Positions 43,465 to 54,878 of a DNA stretch of 64,000 nucleotides are shown here, piece by piece. The stretch comes from Bacillus sp. OV322 (GTDB taxonomy: Bacteria; Bacillota; Bacilli; Bacillales; DSM-1321), in assembly GCF_900112495.1 (NCBI RefSeq), contig NZ_FOMA01000002.1, positions 434,001 to 498,000 of the forward strand. The letters are read 5' to 3'. The translations under genes were made by a program, and so were the position numbers. Position 1 is the first letter of the stretch. Each line of letters starts with the position of its first letter. The notes below the pieces were generated by a model. That model was given only the letters and a program-made list of their open reading frames with translations, was not told where the DNA came from and ran no database searches.

Positions 43465-45444
43465 GTGAAAGATGTGTTCGAGCTAGTATCAAAGTATTCT
43501 CCCCAGGGTGACCAGCCCGCGGCAATCACTTCTCTTGTTGAAGGGATAAAGGACGGCAAAAGGTACCAGACGCTTTTAGGGGCGACAGGAACAGGGAAAA
43601 CATTTACAGTTTCAAATGTTATAAAAGAAGTCAATAAGCCTACACTTGTCATTGCCCATAATAAAACGCTGGCCGGACAGCTTTACAGCGAATTTAAGGA
43701 GTTTTTCCCTGATAATGCTGTAGAATATTTCGTCAGCTACTATGATTACTATCAGCCGGAGGCCTATGTGCCGTCGACGGATACGTTCATTGAAAAAGAT
43801 GCCAGCATCAATGATGAAATTGACAAGCTGCGCCACTCTGCGACTTCATCGCTGTTTGAGAGGAAAGACGTTATTGTAATCGCCAGTGTTTCCTGTATTT
43901 ATGGACTTGGTTCTCCGGAAGAATACCGGGAAATGGTCGTTTCCCTTAGGACTGGCATGGAAATTGACAGAAATGCACTGCTGCACAGGCTGGTCGATAT
44001 CCAGTATGAGCGGAATGATATTGCCTTCCAGCGCGGTACCTTCCGGGTCAGGGGAGATGTTGTTGAAATCTTTCCTGCTTCAAAGGATGAACACTGCATC
44101 AGAGTGGAATTTTTCGGTGATGAAATAGACCGGATCCGTGAAGTGGATGCCTTGACTGGCGAGATAACCGGCGAGCGTGACCATATTGCCATTTTCCCTG
44201 CCTCCCACTTCGTTACCCGCGAAGAGAAAATGAGGGTGGCCATCAGCAATATTGAGAAGGAACTGGAAGAGCGCCTCATCGTGCTTCGCGAGGATGAAAA
44301 GCTTCTTGAGGCACAGCGTCTTGAACAGAGGACGCGCTATGATCTGGAAATGATGCGGGAAATGGGCTTTTGCTCGGGAATTGAAAACTATTCAAGGCAC
44401 TTGACGCTCCGGCCTGCAGGCGCCACTCCATATACACTTCTTGATTATTTCCCTGAAGACTTTCTGCTTGTGGTTGATGAATCACATGTTACGCTTCCGC
44501 AGGTGCGTGGAATGTATAATGGCGACCAGGCGAGAAAACAGGTGCTTGTAGACCATGGCTTCCGTTTGCCTTCAGCCATGGATAACCGCCCATTAAGGTT
44601 TGAGGAATTCGAAAAGAAGGTAGGCCAGGCCATATTTGTTTCTGCCACCCCTGGACCTTTTGAATTGGAGCATACACCTGACATGATCGAGCAGATTATA
44701 CGCCCGACTGGCCTGCTTGATCCAAATATTGAGATAAAGCCGATCGAAGGGCAGATTGATGACCTGATTGGAGAAATCCATGACCGGATCAAAAAGGATG
44801 AACGCGTTCTTGTAACCACCCTGACGAAAAAAATGTCTGAAGACCTGACAGATTATCTGAAGGAAATTGGAATTAAGGTTCAGTACCTGCATTCAGAAGT
44901 GAAGACACTGGAGAGGATTGAAATCATCCGGGAGCTGCGTATGGGCAAATATGATGTGCTGATTGGGATCAACCTTTTAAGGGAAGGACTCGATATTCCC
45001 GAGGTTTCCCTTGTAGCCATTCTTGACGCGGACAAAGAGGGCTTCCTTCGTTCCGAGCGGTCCCTGATTCAGACTATAGGGCGTGCGGCAAGGAATTCGA
45101 ATGGCCATGTCATCATGTACGCCGACAAGATGACACATTCGATGGAAGTAGCAATCAGCGAGACTAAGCGCCGCCGGGAAATCCAGGAAACCTATAATGA
45201 AAAACACGGCATTACGCCGCTGACCATACAGAAGGAAATCCGGGGCAGCATCCGGGCAACATATGCTGCTGAGGAGACAGAGGATTATACTGCGGTCCCT
45301 TCTCTTGGGAAATTGACCAAGAAAGAAAGAGAGCAGCTGATCATTAAAACAGAGAAAGAAATGAAGGAATCTGCAAAAGCCCTGGACTTCGAAAGGGCCG
45401 CAGAGCTCCGCGATTTATTAATAGAGCTGAAAGCGGAAGGATGA
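43465..45444 (+). CDS. uvrB: Excinuclease ABC subunit B
   Basis: A 659-residue DNA-damage-verifying helicase of nucleotide excision repair. Walker [11 protein letters not shown], the damage-probing beta-hairpin [24 protein letters not shown]-type VVDESH, helicase motif [15 protein letters not shown], and a C-terminal UVR domain ([18 protein letters not shown]) that binds UvrC. GTG start behind AGGAGG. Forms an operon with uvrA 6 bp downstream. An SOS-type box is upstream. Confidence 0.97.
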   Translation: MKDVFELVSKYSPQGDQPAAITSLVEGIKDGKRYQTLLGATGTGKTFTVSNVIKEVNKPTLVIAHNKTLAGQLYSEFKEFFPDNAVEYFVSYYDYYQPEAYVPSTDTFIEKDASINDEIDKLRHSATSSLFERKDVIVIASVSCIYGLGSPEEYREMVVSLRTGMEIDRNALLHRLVDIQYERNDIAFQRGTFRVRGDVVEIFPASKDEHCIRVEFFGDEIDRIREVDALTGEITGERDHIAIFPASHFVTREEKMRVAISNIEKELEERLIVLREDEKLLEAQRLEQRTRYDLEMMREMGFCSGIENYSRHLTLRPAGATPYTLLDYFPEDFLLVVDESHVTLPQVRGMYNGDQARKQVLVDHGFRLPSAMDNRPLRFEEFEKKVGQAIFVSATPGPFELEHTPDMIEQIIRPTGLLDPNIEIKPIEGQIDDLIGEIHDRIKKDERVLVTTLTKKMSEDLTDYLKEIGIKVQYLHSEVKTLERIEIIRELRMGKYDVLIGINLLREGLDIPEVSLVAILDADKEGFLRSERSLIQTIGRAARNSNGHVIMYADKMTHSMEVAISETKRRREIQETYNEKHGITPLTIQKEIRGSIRATYAAEETEDYTAVPSLGKLTKKEREQLIIKTEKEMKESAKALDFERAAELRDLLIELKAEG

Positions 45445-45450
45445 CGAAAA

Positions 45451-48324
45451 ATGGCCATGGATAAAATCATTGTTAAAGGCGCTAGAGCCAATAACTTAAA
45501 AAATATAGACGTCACCATTCCGAGAGATAAGCTTGTCGTTTTGACAGGCTTATCAGGTTCAGGCAAATCATCTCTGGCTTTTGATACCATCTACGCGGAA
45601 GGCCAGAGAAGATATGTAGAATCACTATCTGCTTATGCCCGTCAGTTCCTGGGACAGATGGATAAACCGGATGTTGATGCGATTGAAGGGCTTTCGCCGG
45701 CTATTTCCATTGACCAGAAAACTACTTCAAGGAATCCGAGGTCTACGGTAGGAACTGTTACGGAAATCTATGATTATCTGAGATTGCTTTATGCCCGTGT
45801 AGGGCGGCCTACCTGCCCGATCCATAACATTGAAATCAGCTCGCAGACAATCGAGCAAATGGTCGACAGGATTCTTGAATATCCGGAACGGACGAAACTT
45901 CAGGTGCTTGCCCCGCTTGTATCAGGAAGAAAAGGGACGCATGCAAAGGTTATGGAGGATATCAAAAAGCAAGGCTATGTGAGGGTACGCATAGATGGGG
46001 ATATGCATGATCTTGGCGATGATATTTCCCTTGAGAAAAATAAAAAACACTCAATCGAGGTAATCATCGATAGAATCGTGGTCAAAGAAGGAGTAGCCTC
46101 AAGGCTTGCCGATTCACTGGAAAGCGCACTGAAACTGGGGGAAGGCAAGGTGATCATCGATGTGGCAGGAGAGGAAGAACTTCTGTTCAGCGAACATCAT
46201 GCCTGCCCCTACTGCGGTTTCTCCATAGAAGAGCTTGAACCAAGAATGTTTTCGTTTAATAGCCCATTCGGCGCCTGCCCTGATTGTGATGGTCTGGGTT
46301 CAAAGCTGAATGTGGACAGTGATCTGGTCATCCCAAATAAAGACCTTTCATTGCGCCAGCATGCCATTGCGCCTTGGGAGCCGACGAGCTCGCAGTATTA
46401 TCCTCAGCTTTTAGAGGCAGTTGCAAATCATTACGGTATAGATATGGATGTCCCGGTCAGGGAACTGCCCCAGGATCAGCTGGATAAAATTTTATACGGT
46501 TCAAAAACAGATAAGATTTATTTCAGGTATACAAATGATTTTGGCCGGCTGCATGAAAGCTATATGAATTTTGAGGGAGTTCTTAAAAATATTGAACGCC
46601 GCTTTAAAGAAACGAGCTCTGATTATATCAGAGACCAAATGGAAAAATACATGTCCCAGAATCCCTGCCAAACCTGCAAGGGACACAGGCTGAAAAAAGA
46701 GAGTCTTGCCGTTTTGGTGCAGGGCCAGCATATCAGCCAGATAACGGCTCTTTCCATTGAGGAAGGCCTAAAATTCTTTGATCATCTGGAACTTTCTGAA
46801 AAGGAACGGCAGATTGCCAAGCTTATTTTGCGTGAAATTGAAGAGCGCCTTGGCTTCTTATCTAATGTCGGGCTGGAATATCTGACACTAAGCCGTGCTG
46901 CAGGAACATTGTCGGGAGGGGAAGCGCAGCGTATCCGCCTTGCCACTCAGATTGGTTCACGCTTGACGGGTGTCCTATATATCCTTGACGAACCGTCGAT
47001 TGGCCTGCATCAGCGTGACAATGACCGCTTGATTGATACTCTTAAAAACATGAGGGAAATCGGCAATACATTAATTGTTGTCGAACATGATGAAGATACA
47101 ATGCTTGCTGCTGATTATCTGATCGATGTTGGTCCTGGAGCAGGGGCGCATGGAGGGAATATTGTATCAGCAGGCACGCCTGAGGAGGTAATGAATGATC
47201 CGGGTTCCCTGACAGGACAGTATCTGTCAGGAAAGAAATTCATTCCGCTTCCAATGGAACGCCGCAAGCCTGATGGAAGGTTTATAGAGATAAAGGGAGC
47301 CAAAGAGAATAACCTGAAAAACGTCAATGTGAAGTTCCCTCTAGGAACCTTTACCAGCGTTACAGGCGTATCTGGTTCAGGCAAAAGCACATTGATCAAT
47401 GAAATTCTTCATAAAGCACTTGCTCAAAAGCTTCACCGGGCTAAAACAAGGCCTGGGGCACACAGGGAAATCAAGGGAATCGAGCACTTGGATAAAGTCA
47501 TTGATATTGACCAGTCGCCTATCGGAAGGACCCCGCGGTCAAACCCTGCCACATATACAGGCGTTTTTGATGATATCCGGGATGTGTTTGCATCCACTAA
47601 TGAAGCCAAAATCAGAGGATATAAAAAAGGGCGCTTCAGTTTTAACGTCAAAGGCGGACGCTGTGAAGCCTGCCGCGGTGATGGAATCATTAAAATCGAG
47701 ATGCATTTCCTTCCTGATGTGTATGTGCCTTGTGAAGTATGCCATGGGAAACGCTATAACCGGGAAACGCTGGAAGTGAAATATAAAGGCAAAAATATTT
47801 CTGATATTCTGGATATGACTGTGGAAGAATCTCTTTCTTTCTTCGAAAATATCCCGAAAATCAGGAGGAAGCTCCAGACTATTTTCGATGTAGGCCTCAG
47901 TTATATAAAACTTGGCCAGCCTGCAACCACTTTGTCTGGAGGGGAAGCACAGCGTGTGAAGCTGGCTTCTGAGCTTCACCGCCGTTCTACCGGCCGGTCA
48001 TTTTATATCCTGGATGAACCGACGACCGGTCTTCATGTAGATGATATCTCAAGACTCCTTGAGGTATTGCAGAGGCTTGTTGAAAACGGGGATACTGTGC
48101 TTGTCATCGAACATAATCTGGATGTAATTAAAGCATCTGATTATATTATAGATCTAGGTCCTGAAGGCGGAGACAAAGGCGGAACCATTTTGGCTTTTGG
48201 CACGCCTGAAGATATTGTTAAAGTTGAGGAATCTTATACTGGTAAATACCTGAAGCCGGTACTTGCCAGAGATAAAATGCGGATGGAAGCATTAATCAGT
48301 GAAAAGGAACATGAACATGTATAA
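45451..48324 (+). CDS. uvrA: Excinuclease ABC subunit A
   Basis: A 957-residue damage-recognition ATPase with two ABC modules: Walker [15 protein letters not shown] and [13 protein letters not shown], signatures [13 protein letters not shown] and [13 protein letters not shown], and zinc fingers CPYCGF...CPDC and CEACRGDG...CEVC. The N-terminus [20 protein letters not shown] matches B. subtilis UvrA. Works with UvrB/UvrC in nucleotide excision repair. Confidence 0.98.
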   Translation: MAMDKIIVKGARANNLKNIDVTIPRDKLVVLTGLSGSGKSSLAFDTIYAEGQRRYVESLSAYARQFLGQMDKPDVDAIEGLSPAISIDQKTTSRNPRSTVGTVTEIYDYLRLLYARVGRPTCPIHNIEISSQTIEQMVDRILEYPERTKLQVLAPLVSGRKGTHAKVMEDIKKQGYVRVRIDGDMHDLGDDISLEKNKKHSIEVIIDRIVVKEGVASRLADSLESALKLGEGKVIIDVAGEEELLFSEHHACPYCGFSIEELEPRMFSFNSPFGACPDCDGLGSKLNVDSDLVIPNKDLSLRQHAIAPWEPTSSQYYPQLLEAVANHYGIDMDVPVRELPQDQLDKILYGSKTDKIYFRYTNDFGRLHESYMNFEGVLKNIERRFKETSSDYIRDQMEKYMSQNPCQTCKGHRLKKESLAVLVQGQHISQITALSIEEGLKFFDHLELSEKERQIAKLILREIEERLGFLSNVGLEYLTLSRAAGTLSGGEAQRIRLATQIGSRLTGVLYILDEPSIGLHQRDNDRLIDTLKNMREIGNTLIVVEHDEDTMLAADYLIDVGPGAGAHGGNIVSAGTPEEVMNDPGSLTGQYLSGKKFIPLPMERRKPDGRFIEIKGAKENNLKNVNVKFPLGTFTSVTGVSGSGKSTLINEILHKALAQKLHRAKTRPGAHREIKGIEHLDKVIDIDQSPIGRTPRSNPATYTGVFDDIRDVFASTNEAKIRGYKKGRFSFNVKGGRCEACRGDGIIKIEMHFLPDVYVPCEVCHGKRYNRETLEVKYKGKNISDILDMTVEESLSFFENIPKIRRKLQTIFDVGLSYIKLGQPATTLSGGEAQRVKLASELHRRSTGRSFYILDEPTTGLHVDDISRLLEVLQRLVENGDTVLVIEHNLDVIKASDYIIDLGPEGGDKGGTILAFGTPEDIVKVEESYTGKYLKPVLARDKMRMEALISEKEHEHV

Positions 48325-48352
48325 GCGGGCCGCGAATGGCCCGCTTTTCTTT
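48324..48352 (+). terminator. Terminator after uvrA
   Basis: AGCGGGCC-GCGAAT-GGCCCGCT then TTTTC; starts at the stop codon. Confidence 0.85.
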
Positions 48353-48400
48353 ATTAATGGAATATCAGTTTTCGAAAGAAATTGCTGAATCCAGCCGCAT

Positions 48401-48430
48401 ATTTATTAATCAAACGTTTGATTAATAAAT
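48401..48430. promoter_or_regulatory. 30-bp perfect palindrome, orphan operator-like site
   Basis: Left half ATTTATTAATCAAAC and right half GTTTGATTAATAAAT are exact reverse complements with no spacer. The size and AT-rich symmetry fit a TetR-family operator. No TetR gene is adjacent. Confidence 0.6.
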
Positions 48431-48528
48431 GGCTTGGCCTTGTATTTCCGGGGAAATCAAGTGAGCGGCTTTTAGAAATATGTCGGCCGGTTCTGTCGGA
48501 TTATGGCATTGGATTGACAAGGTGACAG

Positions 48529-48554
48529 TGAAACTTTTTTTGGTCTGAAGCGTA
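48529..48554 (+). promoter_or_regulatory. SigW-type promoter of yvlB
   Basis: TGAAAC, 16 bp starting with T7, then CGTA: exact match to the Bacillus ECF SigW consensus. yvlB belongs to the SigW regulon in B. subtilis. Confidence 0.85.
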
Positions 48555-48638
48555 ATACAATGGACGATTGAATCGTGCTATAGCCGCATAGTATGATATG
48601 AATAGAATGCCCACACTTATGAAGAAAAGGGAGGGATT

Positions 48639-49742
48639 ATGATGCAAGAGGAAAAAAAGAGAATCCTTCAAATGGTTCAGGATGGCAAGATAACGGCAGA
48701 TGAAGCCCTGAGCATTTTAGAAGAACTGGAAAAAGCGGGAGAAGAAAGCAAGGTTAAGGAGCAGGTATTGAAAAATGAGCTCTCCACTGTGGTGGCTAAT
48801 CCGGACAGCAGTGATAAAAGCTATGACAGCTTCAATAAAAAGATGCAATCCTCAAAAGAGAAAATATTTGATTTTGTGGAAACTGCATTTAAAAAAATAA
48901 AGGAAAGCGATCTGGATTTCAACTTTGGGAAGTCAGCTGACATTTCTCATATTTTTCAGCAGGGAAATGCCTTTTTTAAAGAGGTAGAAATTGATATTGC
49001 TAATGGAAAAACGAGCATTATCCCATGGAATCAGCAGGATGTAAGAATTGAGTGCCAGGCAAAGGTCTATAAAACAGAAAACCAGGAAGAAGCCCGTGAT
49101 GCTTTTATGCAGAGTGTGCATTTTACAATTGAAAATGAAAAATTGACCTTTCTTGTGCAGCAAAAAGGGATAAAAGTGGATGCTGTTCTTTACATTCCTT
49201 CTGCAGAATACGAAAAGATTGTCATTAGAATGTTTAATGGCGGTATTTCAGGCGAAGGGTTGTCGGCGGAAACCTTTAAGGCTAAAACAGCTAATGGCCC
49301 GATTACGATTAACCAGCTGAATGGGAGCCTCTGTCAGCTTGAAACAGGAAATGGGGCGATTGCCCTGACTGATTCCCGCGTAGTAAATGCGGAAGCCGAA
49401 AGTTTGCATGGAGGCATCCATGCTGAAGGATACTTTAAAAAAGTGGATATTCAATCCTTCAATGGCCAGGTATCCTGCTTGATGAAAGATGCGGAATGCG
49501 AGTCTATTCATGCAAAAACGGTAACCGGTAAAATACAAGTATCATTGCCTGCGGGGCAGCCGGTAGATGGCGAATTGAAATCCAATTTGGGCGGTTTTAA
49601 TGTAAGCCTTGAGGGGATCCAAGTCGTTGAGGAGAAAAGCGATGTCATCCAAAAAGTCCTGAAATTCAAAACAACGAAGAATGAGGGGCCGGCACTGTAT
49701 ATCTTTGCCGATACCAAGACAGGCACCATTTCTGTTTCTTAA
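48639..49742 (+). CDS. yvlB: YvlB-like DUF4097 protein of the envelope-stress regulon
   Basis: A 367-residue protein. The N-terminal short helical segment KKRILQMVQDGKITADEALS is typical of SHOCT-like leader motifs. It is followed by a charged linker and a C-terminal right-handed beta-helix-like DUF4097 domain (repeating strands such as TANGPITINQLNGSL, ETGNGAIALTDSRV, VDIQSFNGQVSC, HAKTVTGKIQVSLP). Two adjacent ATGs follow GGGAGGG. In B. subtilis yvlB is followed by yvlC (PspC-like) and yvlD; here it stands alone before a terminator. Function unknown but linked to membrane-active antibiotic stress. Confidence 0.85.
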   Translation: MMQEEKKRILQMVQDGKITADEALSILEELEKAGEESKVKEQVLKNELSTVVANPDSSDKSYDSFNKKMQSSKEKIFDFVETAFKKIKESDLDFNFGKSADISHIFQQGNAFFKEVEIDIANGKTSIIPWNQQDVRIECQAKVYKTENQEEARDAFMQSVHFTIENEKLTFLVQQKGIKVDAVLYIPSAEYEKIVIRMFNGGISGEGLSAETFKAKTANGPITINQLNGSLCQLETGNGAIALTDSRVVNAEAESLHGGIHAEGYFKKVDIQSFNGQVSCLMKDAECESIHAKTVTGKIQVSLPAGQPVDGELKSNLGGFNVSLEGIQVVEEKSDVIQKVLKFKTTKNEGPALYIFADTKTGTISVS

Positions 49743-49753
49743 GTTTAAATATG

Positions 49754-49788
49754 AAGGGCCTGACAATATGCTGTCAGGCCCTTTTTTT
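49754..49788. terminator. Terminator between yvlB and convergent amidase gene
   Basis: 12-bp stem AAGGGCCTGACA/TGTCAGGCCCTT and T7. Confidence 0.85.
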
Positions 49789-49796
49789 ATGCATTT

Positions 49797-50351
49797 TTAT
49801 ATAGTTGAAAGAGAGTAATAATCTGCGATGCTCTTGGATATTTCCTTTGCGCAGAGTTTGCGGAACGAATCGTCACGGAGCAGGCCGGCTTCATGTCGAT
49901 TGGTCATGAAGCCGCATTCGACAAGAAGAGCTGTGCATTTTGTCTGGCGGAGCACTTGGAAGTTTGCCGTCTTGACGCCTCTATTCCGGAGGCCTGCGGC
50001 TTTGGCTAACCGCTCCTGAATGATGTTTGCCAAAGAAGCGGCAGCAGCCGGCCGTGAGCTATGGATATATGTTTCCACACCGTTCGGTTCGCTCCAGCCG
50101 TTTCCGTACGCATTTGCGTGAAGTGACACATATAAGTGAGCGCCAATTGAATTGGCATGGGCGGTCCTTTGCTGAAGGGGCACATCGTATTCATCTGAAT
50201 GGGCGAAATGCACGCTTACATTTTTGTAGAGTCCGAGATACTTTTTTAACCATAAAGCCGTTGCTCTGTTAAATTCGTATTCCTTCATTCCATCTGGTGT
50301 TTGTTTGCCGGGAGTATTGAATCCGTGGCCTGCATCAATCATGATCTTCAT
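49797..50351 (-). CDS. N-acetylmuramoyl-L-alanine amidase, leaderless Amidase_3 type
   Basis: A 184-residue zinc amidase consisting of the catalytic domain alone: MIDAGHGFNTPGKQTPDGMK, YEFNRATALWL (second ligand Glu), YVSLHANAYGNGW (third ligand His), ALLVECGFMTNRHEA (catalytic Glu). There is no signal peptide and no wall-binding repeat, as in CwlC-like mother-cell amidases that act at lysis during sporulation, or phage amidases. Start at MKIMIDAG behind AAGGAAG. Which of these contexts applies is not decidable here. Confidence 0.88.
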   Translation of the reverse strand: MKIMIDAGHGFNTPGKQTPDGMKEYEFNRATALWLKKYLGLYKNVSVHFAHSDEYDVPLQQRTAHANSIGAHLYVSLHANAYGNGWSEPNGVETYIHSSRPAAAASLANIIQERLAKAAGLRNRGVKTANFQVLRQTKCTALLVECGFMTNRHEAGLLRDDSFRKLCAKEISKSIADYYSLSTI

Positions 50352-50687
50352 AGATCGCTTCTTCCTTTCTCTTTTCAAGAGTAGAAGGGGGCAGTATATC
50401 CGTTCCGGGAGTTTAACATCCTTCTTCGATAGTATGATATATATTCAGGGCAGGAAAATAGCAGGCAGGTAAAATTTATAATTTATCAGAGATGCTGCTT
50501 TAAGTATTGATCGGCAGTTTGGCTTTATGTGTACATATCACCTCTGGCCGATTATTAAACCTTCAGGCATATTATAGGGATTTCAAAATTTTATAACGCT
50601 TTGTTTGGTTCTTTTAAGAAAAATGCTAAAATAAAGAAAGTGTTTGAGAAAACAGAAAAATTGCTTCTTAAGGGAGGAAATGGATAG
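50352..50687. promoter_or_regulatory. hprK upstream region with SigA-type promoter
   Basis: TTGGTT (50605-50610), 16 bp, TAAAAT (50627-50632) is a plausible promoter for the hprK operon. The rest of the 336-bp gap shows no gene. Confidence 0.5.
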
Positions 50688-51626
50688 ATGGCTAAAGTTC
50701 GCACAAAAGATGTAATAGAGATGTTTGGTCTGGAGTTAATAAGCGGAGAAGAAGGCATCAACAGGCCTATCGTAACAAGCGACCTTTCCCGTCCAGGCCT
50801 TGAGATCGCAGGCTTTTTTGATTACTACCCTGCTGAGCGCCTCCAGCTTCTCGGCATGACTGAAATGTCTTTTTTCAATAAGCTGAGTGAAGCAGAGCAG
50901 AAGATCCGTATGGAGGAGTTATGCAGGGATCAGACACCTGGCATTATTATCACCCGCGGCGAGGAAGTGCCCCAGGAACTGATTGCAGCATCAGAGCGGG
51001 AGTCTGTGCCAGTCATGAGGTCAGAAATGAAAACGACCCGGCTGTTCAGCCATTTGACGAATTACCTTGAAAGCAGGCTTGCGCCAACAACCGCTGTCCA
51101 TGGAGTATTAATTGATATTTATGGGGTAGGGGTTATGATTACCGGGAAAAGCGGGGTCGGTAAAAGTGAGACAGCGCTTGAACTTGTAAAAAGAGGACAT
51201 CGGCTTGTAGCGGATGACTGTGTTGAAATCAGGCAGGAAGATCAGGATACACTTGTGGGGAATGCTCCTGAACTGATCGAGCATCTGCTTGAAATCAGGG
51301 GACTGGGGATCATAAATGTTATGACCTTGTTTGGAGCTGGTGCTGTCCGGAGCAATAAGAAGATATCACTGGTGATCAACCTGGAGCTATGGGAGAAAAA
51401 TAAGCAATATGACCGGGTCGGCCTTGATGAGGAAACAATGAAAATCATTGATACAGAGGTTACGAAATTAACAGTACCGGTTCGTCCCGGGCGAAATCTC
51501 GCTGTCATTATTGAAGTGGCTGCCATGAACTTCCGTCTGAAAAATATGGGGGTCAATGCTGCAGAGGAATTTTCAAGCCGGCTGAATAATGCCATTGCGG
51601 ATGGCGGAAAACATGAAGACCTGTGA
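50688..51626 (+). CDS. hprK: HPr(Ser46) kinase/phosphorylase
   Basis: A 312-residue bifunctional enzyme that phosphorylates and dephosphorylates HPr and Crh on Ser46, the key signal of carbon catabolite repression. P-loop [19 protein letters not shown] and the family signature [20 protein letters not shown] are both intact. AGGGAGGA precedes the ATG. First gene of hprK-lgt-yvoD-ppaX-yvoF; HPr-Ser-P dephosphorylation yields pyrophosphate, which may explain linkage to the pyrophosphatase gene ppaX. Confidence 0.97.
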   Translation: MAKVRTKDVIEMFGLELISGEEGINRPIVTSDLSRPGLEIAGFFDYYPAERLQLLGMTEMSFFNKLSEAEQKIRMEELCRDQTPGIIITRGEEVPQELIAASERESVPVMRSEMKTTRLFSHLTNYLESRLAPTTAVHGVLIDIYGVGVMITGKSGVGKSETALELVKRGHRLVADDCVEIRQEDQDTLVGNAPELIEHLLEIRGLGIINVMTLFGAGAVRSNKKISLVINLELWEKNKQYDRVGLDEETMKIIDTEVTKLTVPVRPGRNLAVIIEVAAMNFRLKNMGVNAAEEFSSRLNNAIADGGKHEDL

Positions 51627-51663
51627 ATCTGCATATAAACAGTAAGGGAAAAGAGGGGAAAAA

Positions 51664-52473
51664 ATGGAATATGCCATTAAACCGTTAAATCCGATTGCGC
51701 TCCATTTGGGACCGCTTCAGATTCATTGGTACGGCCTGATTATCGGCTGCGGTGTCCTGCTTGGGCTTTTTATCGCCATAAGGGAATCAGAACGCCGGGG
51801 TCTAGCTAAGGACATTTTTATCGATATGATTTTGTTTGCTGTGCCGATTGCCATCCTATCAGCACGTATTTATTATGTGATTTTCGAATGGGATTATTAT
51901 GCGCAGCATCCCGGAGAAATTATCAAGATATGGCATGGCGGGATTGCCATACATGGTGCCCTGATAGGTTCAGTTATCACTGCGATCGTGTACGCAAGGG
52001 TAAAAGAGGTTTCCTTCTGGAAGCTGGTGGATATTGCAGCACCAAGTTTGCTGCTGGGCCAGGCTATCGGGCGCTGGGGAAACTTCATGAATCAGGAAGC
52101 ACATGGACGGGCAGTCACCAGGGGGTTTTTAGAAAATCTTCACTTGCCGGATTTTATCATTAATCAAATGTACATAAAAGGAACCTATTACCATCCGACA
52201 TTCCTTTATGAATCATTATGGGATATTGCAGGCGTCATTCTTCTTTTATTCCTTAGAAGAAGCAGTCTGCGCCAAGGGGAGATCTTTTTATCATATGTAA
52301 TGTGGTATTCAGTCGGCCGCTTTTTCGTCGAAGGCCTGCGGACAGACAGCCTGATGCTCAGCTCGCTTCGGATGGCACAGGTTATCTCGATTGTCCTGTT
52401 AGTAGTCGCCGCTGCGCTCTTCATTTATAGAAGGACAAAAGGGTATTCAAAACAAAGATATTTAGATTCGTAA
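51664..52473 (+). CDS. lgt: Prolipoprotein diacylglyceryl transferase
   Basis: A 269-residue polytopic membrane enzyme transferring diacylglycerol from phosphatidylglycerol to the lipobox Cys of prolipoproteins. The signature [13 protein letters not shown] is present, together with [12 protein letters not shown] and [10 protein letters not shown]. Needed for lipoproteins such as those encoded at 2873 and 24340. Second gene of the hprK operon. Confidence 0.97.
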   Translation: MEYAIKPLNPIALHLGPLQIHWYGLIIGCGVLLGLFIAIRESERRGLAKDIFIDMILFAVPIAILSARIYYVIFEWDYYAQHPGEIIKIWHGGIAIHGALIGSVITAIVYARVKEVSFWKLVDIAAPSLLLGQAIGRWGNFMNQEAHGRAVTRGFLENLHLPDFIINQMYIKGTYYHPTFLYESLWDIAGVILLLFLRRSSLRQGEIFLSYVMWYSVGRFFVEGLRTDSLMLSSLRMAQVISIVLLVVAAALFIYRRTKGYSKQRYLDS

Positions 52474-52500
52474 TTTTTATTGAACAAGGGGGAGAGAAAC

Positions 52501-53448
52501 TTGATTGTAGAATCCATAAAAAAAGGGCTGCTTGCTGGTTTAAAAACGGTTTGGACTCTCGGTAAGGTCATTTTTCCTGTCACATTGCTGATTTCCATTC
52601 TTCAGTATACGCCTGTGTTAAAATGGATAATTCATCTCGTTGCACCGCTTACAAACCTGATTGGACTGTCCGGAGATGCAGCCATCCCTCTTGTTTTAGG
52701 GAATTTCCTGAATCTTTATGCCGGAATCGGCGCTATCCTGACTTTGAGCCTTCCAGTGAAGGAAGTGTTCATCATTGCGGTCATGCTCTCTTTTTCACAT
52801 AACCTGCTTATTGAATCAGGTGTTGCCCTGAAGACTGGGGTCAAGCTGTGGGTGATCCTGCTTGTTCGTGTGGGTCTTGCGGTCCTGTCTGCTGTTGTCA
52901 TTAACCTTGTTTGGCATGGCGGATCAGAAATCGCCCAATTCGGCCTTTCGAACCAGGCTTCATCACACATTTCCGGCACAGTTCCCATTCTATTGAATGC
53001 ACTGGGAAAGGCAGCCTGGGGTGTCGGGAAGCTGGCGCTGATTGTCATCCCGCTGATGGCGGTTATCCAAATTATGAAGGATCTAAAGTGGCTGGAGTTA
53101 TTTTCAAGAGGGCTGGCCCCGTTCTTGAAAGTGCTTGGCATTAAGCAGAATGCCTCCATGACCCTTGTCGCAGGTTTGACTATTGGCCTTGCTTACGGGG
53201 CGGGAGTCATGATACAGGCTGTTAAGGAAGATAATGTTTCAAAAAAAGATATGACTTTGGCCTTTGTTTTTCTGGTGGCCTGCCATGCGGTGGTTGAGGA
53301 TACCTTGATCTTTCTACCGCTTGGAATACCTGTTTTGCCTTTATTTTTAATCAGGCTCATCACTGCCGTTTTGCTGACTATGGCTTTGGGGCAGATCTGG
53401 AAACGCATCGAGTTACAGCATGGAAAGGAAGCCGTTTATGAACAATAA
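52501..53448 (+). CDS. yvoD: YvoD-like nucleoside-recognition (Gate domain) membrane protein
   Basis: A 315-residue integral membrane protein with about eight helices. [20 protein letters not shown] and [20 protein letters not shown] are the paired gate-like repeats, and [20 protein letters not shown] the conserved C-terminal block. TTG start at 52501, with GGGGGAG 8 nt upstream. Position between lgt and ppaX matches B. subtilis yvoD. Transport substrate unknown. Confidence 0.85.
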   Translation: MIVESIKKGLLAGLKTVWTLGKVIFPVTLLISILQYTPVLKWIIHLVAPLTNLIGLSGDAAIPLVLGNFLNLYAGIGAILTLSLPVKEVFIIAVMLSFSHNLLIESGVALKTGVKLWVILLVRVGLAVLSAVVINLVWHGGSEIAQFGLSNQASSHISGTVPILLNALGKAAWGVGKLALIVIPLMAVIQIMKDLKWLELFSRGLAPFLKVLGIKQNASMTLVAGLTIGLAYGAGVMIQAVKEDNVSKKDMTLAFVFLVACHAVVEDTLIFLPLGIPVLPLFLIRLITAVLLTMALGQIWKRIELQHGKEAVYEQ

Positions 53449-54091
53449 AATTACAACACTGCTATTTGATTTGGATGGAACATTAATCAATACAAATGAA
53501 TTAATTATTGCTTCTTTTACAGACACGCTTGATTTTTACTATCCTGGCCAGTATAAGCGCGAGGATATTCTTCCGTTTATCGGTCCGCCCTTATTCGATA
53601 CATTCAATGAAATTGATAAAGAACGTGCTGAAGAAATGGTCGCTCATTACAGGAAGCATAATGTGGAAAATCATGATTTAATGGTTACCCAGTTTGATGG
53701 TGTGTATGAAACGGTCAAAAGCTTGAAGGAAAGCGGATATAAGCTGGCGATTGTCACAACGAAGAAACGCGATGTAGTGATGAAGGGGCTGCGTCTCAGC
53801 CGTCTGGATGAATTTTTTGAAGTCATAGTTACACTTGATGATGTAGTGCATGCAAAGCCAGATCCTGAACCGCTTTTGAAGGCGCTTGATGGGGTAGGGT
53901 CATCTCCTGCGGAAGCCATTATGATCGGTGACAGCCACCATGATGTGCTGGCCGGGAAAAATACCGGCACTAAAACGGCTGGCGTTGCGTGGACAATTAA
54001 AGGAAGAGCGTACATAGAAGGGTATCATCCTGATTATGTGCTTGAACATATGGGCGATTTAATTGGGATTTTGGAGGATCTGAATAAGTGA
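53438..54091 (+). CDS. ppaX: Pyrophosphatase PpaX (HAD superfamily)
   Basis: A 217-residue HAD hydrolase: [14 protein letters not shown] (nucleophile and acid/base Asp), [10 protein letters not shown] (motif II), KPDPEPL (motif III Lys) and [12 protein letters not shown] (motif IV). In B. subtilis PpaX hydrolyses pyrophosphate formed when HprK phosphorolyses HPr-Ser-P. Start at MNNKITTLL overlaps the end of yvoD by 11 bp, implying translational coupling. Confidence 0.93.
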   Translation: MNNKITTLLFDLDGTLINTNELIIASFTDTLDFYYPGQYKREDILPFIGPPLFDTFNEIDKERAEEMVAHYRKHNVENHDLMVTQFDGVYETVKSLKESGYKLAIVTTKKRDVVMKGLRLSRLDEFFEVIVTLDDVVHAKPDPEPLLKALDGVGSSPAEAIMIGDSHHDVLAGKNTGTKTAGVAWTIKGRAYIEGYHPDYVLEHMGDLIGILEDLNK

Positions 54092-54627
54092 GGCGCACCA
54101 CCCGGTATCCTGTTGAGGGAGCAAATTCCTTGTGGCATGTGTATAAGACTGTGCCTTTTTTTAAGGTAGTGAAAAACTTTGCTGTCATACAGATAGCCCG
54201 CTATACACCATTCCTGAGTGTGAAAAATTGGCTGTACCGCCATTTGCTTAGAATGCAGGTTGGAGATAAAACGTCCTTTGCTTTAATGGTTATGCTGGAT
54301 GTTATGTTTCCGGAGAAAATTTCTGTGGGAAGAAATACAGTGATTGGCTATAATACAACGATTCTCGCGCATGAATATTTAATTAAAGAATACCGTCTTG
54401 GCGGTGTCCATATTGGTGATGAAGTCATGATCGGCGCAAACTCGACAATTCTGCCTGGTGTCAGCATCGGCAGCGGAGCGATTGTTTCAGCAGGCACACT
54501 TGTTCACCAGGATGTGCCTGAAGGAGCCTTTGTCGGCGGAAATCCGATGCGTGTCATTTATACAAAAGAAGAAATGCACGCCCGTGAAAATGCGGAAATA
54601 ACGAAAAAAAGAGACCTGCCAGATTAA
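54088..54627 (+). CDS. yvoF: YvoF-like left-handed beta-helix acetyltransferase
   Basis: A 179-residue hexapeptide-repeat acyltransferase: [40 protein letters not shown] and [20 protein letters not shown] are LbH turns, GGNPMRVIY the closing motif. GTG start overlaps the ppaX stop by 4 bp. N-terminus [20 protein letters not shown] matches B. subtilis YvoF. Acceptor unknown. Confidence 0.92.
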   Translation: MRRTTRYPVEGANSLWHVYKTVPFFKVVKNFAVIQIARYTPFLSVKNWLYRHLLRMQVGDKTSFALMVMLDVMFPEKISVGRNTVIGYNTTILAHEYLIKEYRLGGVHIGDEVMIGANSTILPGVSIGSGAIVSAGTLVHQDVPEGAFVGGNPMRVIYTKEEMHARENAEITKKRDLPD

Positions 54628-54640
54628 TGGCAGGTCTTAA
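54612..54640 (+). terminator. Terminator at the end of the hprK operon
   Basis: AGACCTGCC-AGATTAAT-GGCAGGTCT; the stem starts inside yvoF's last codons. Confidence 0.7.
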
Positions 54641-54783
54641 TTTACTGGTTTAAATAATATCGATAATTCACCTTCAAGCTTCCTCATTATATCCTTCAGC
54701 GAAATATCCTGTTCGGCAGCAGCCGTCATCTCATACGCGTTCTTTAAAAGCTCAAAAAACCCCTCTTGCCTCTTCTCATCCAT
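54637..54783 (-). CDS. Small hypothetical helical protein
   Basis: A 48-residue frame (MDEKRQEGFFELLKNAYEMT ... ISLKDIMRKLEGELSILFKP) preceded by GGGGG about 11 nt before the ATG. The amphipathic helices and a well-balanced composition look protein-like. It shares the terminator stem with yvoF on the opposite strand. Not recognised; could be chance. Confidence 0.4.
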   Translation of the reverse strand: MDEKRQEGFFELLKNAYEMTAAAEQDISLKDIMRKLEGELSILFKPVN

Positions 54784-54847
54784 ACTCAAACAAACCCCCA
54801 TATCATAATCTCAACTTTAATACCCCAGATTAACGCTTTATAAACCA

Positions 54848-54878
54848 CCGGGAAATGGGGTCTGACCCCATTTCCCGG
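54848..54878. repeat. GGGGTCTGACCCC repeat, copy 1 (31-bp palindrome)
   Basis: CCGGGAAATGGGGTC-T-GACCCCATTTCCCGG: perfect dyad around one base. Lies in the 536-bp yvoF-hisZ gap, which otherwise holds only the small minus-strand frame at 54637-54783 and copy 2. Confidence 0.85.
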
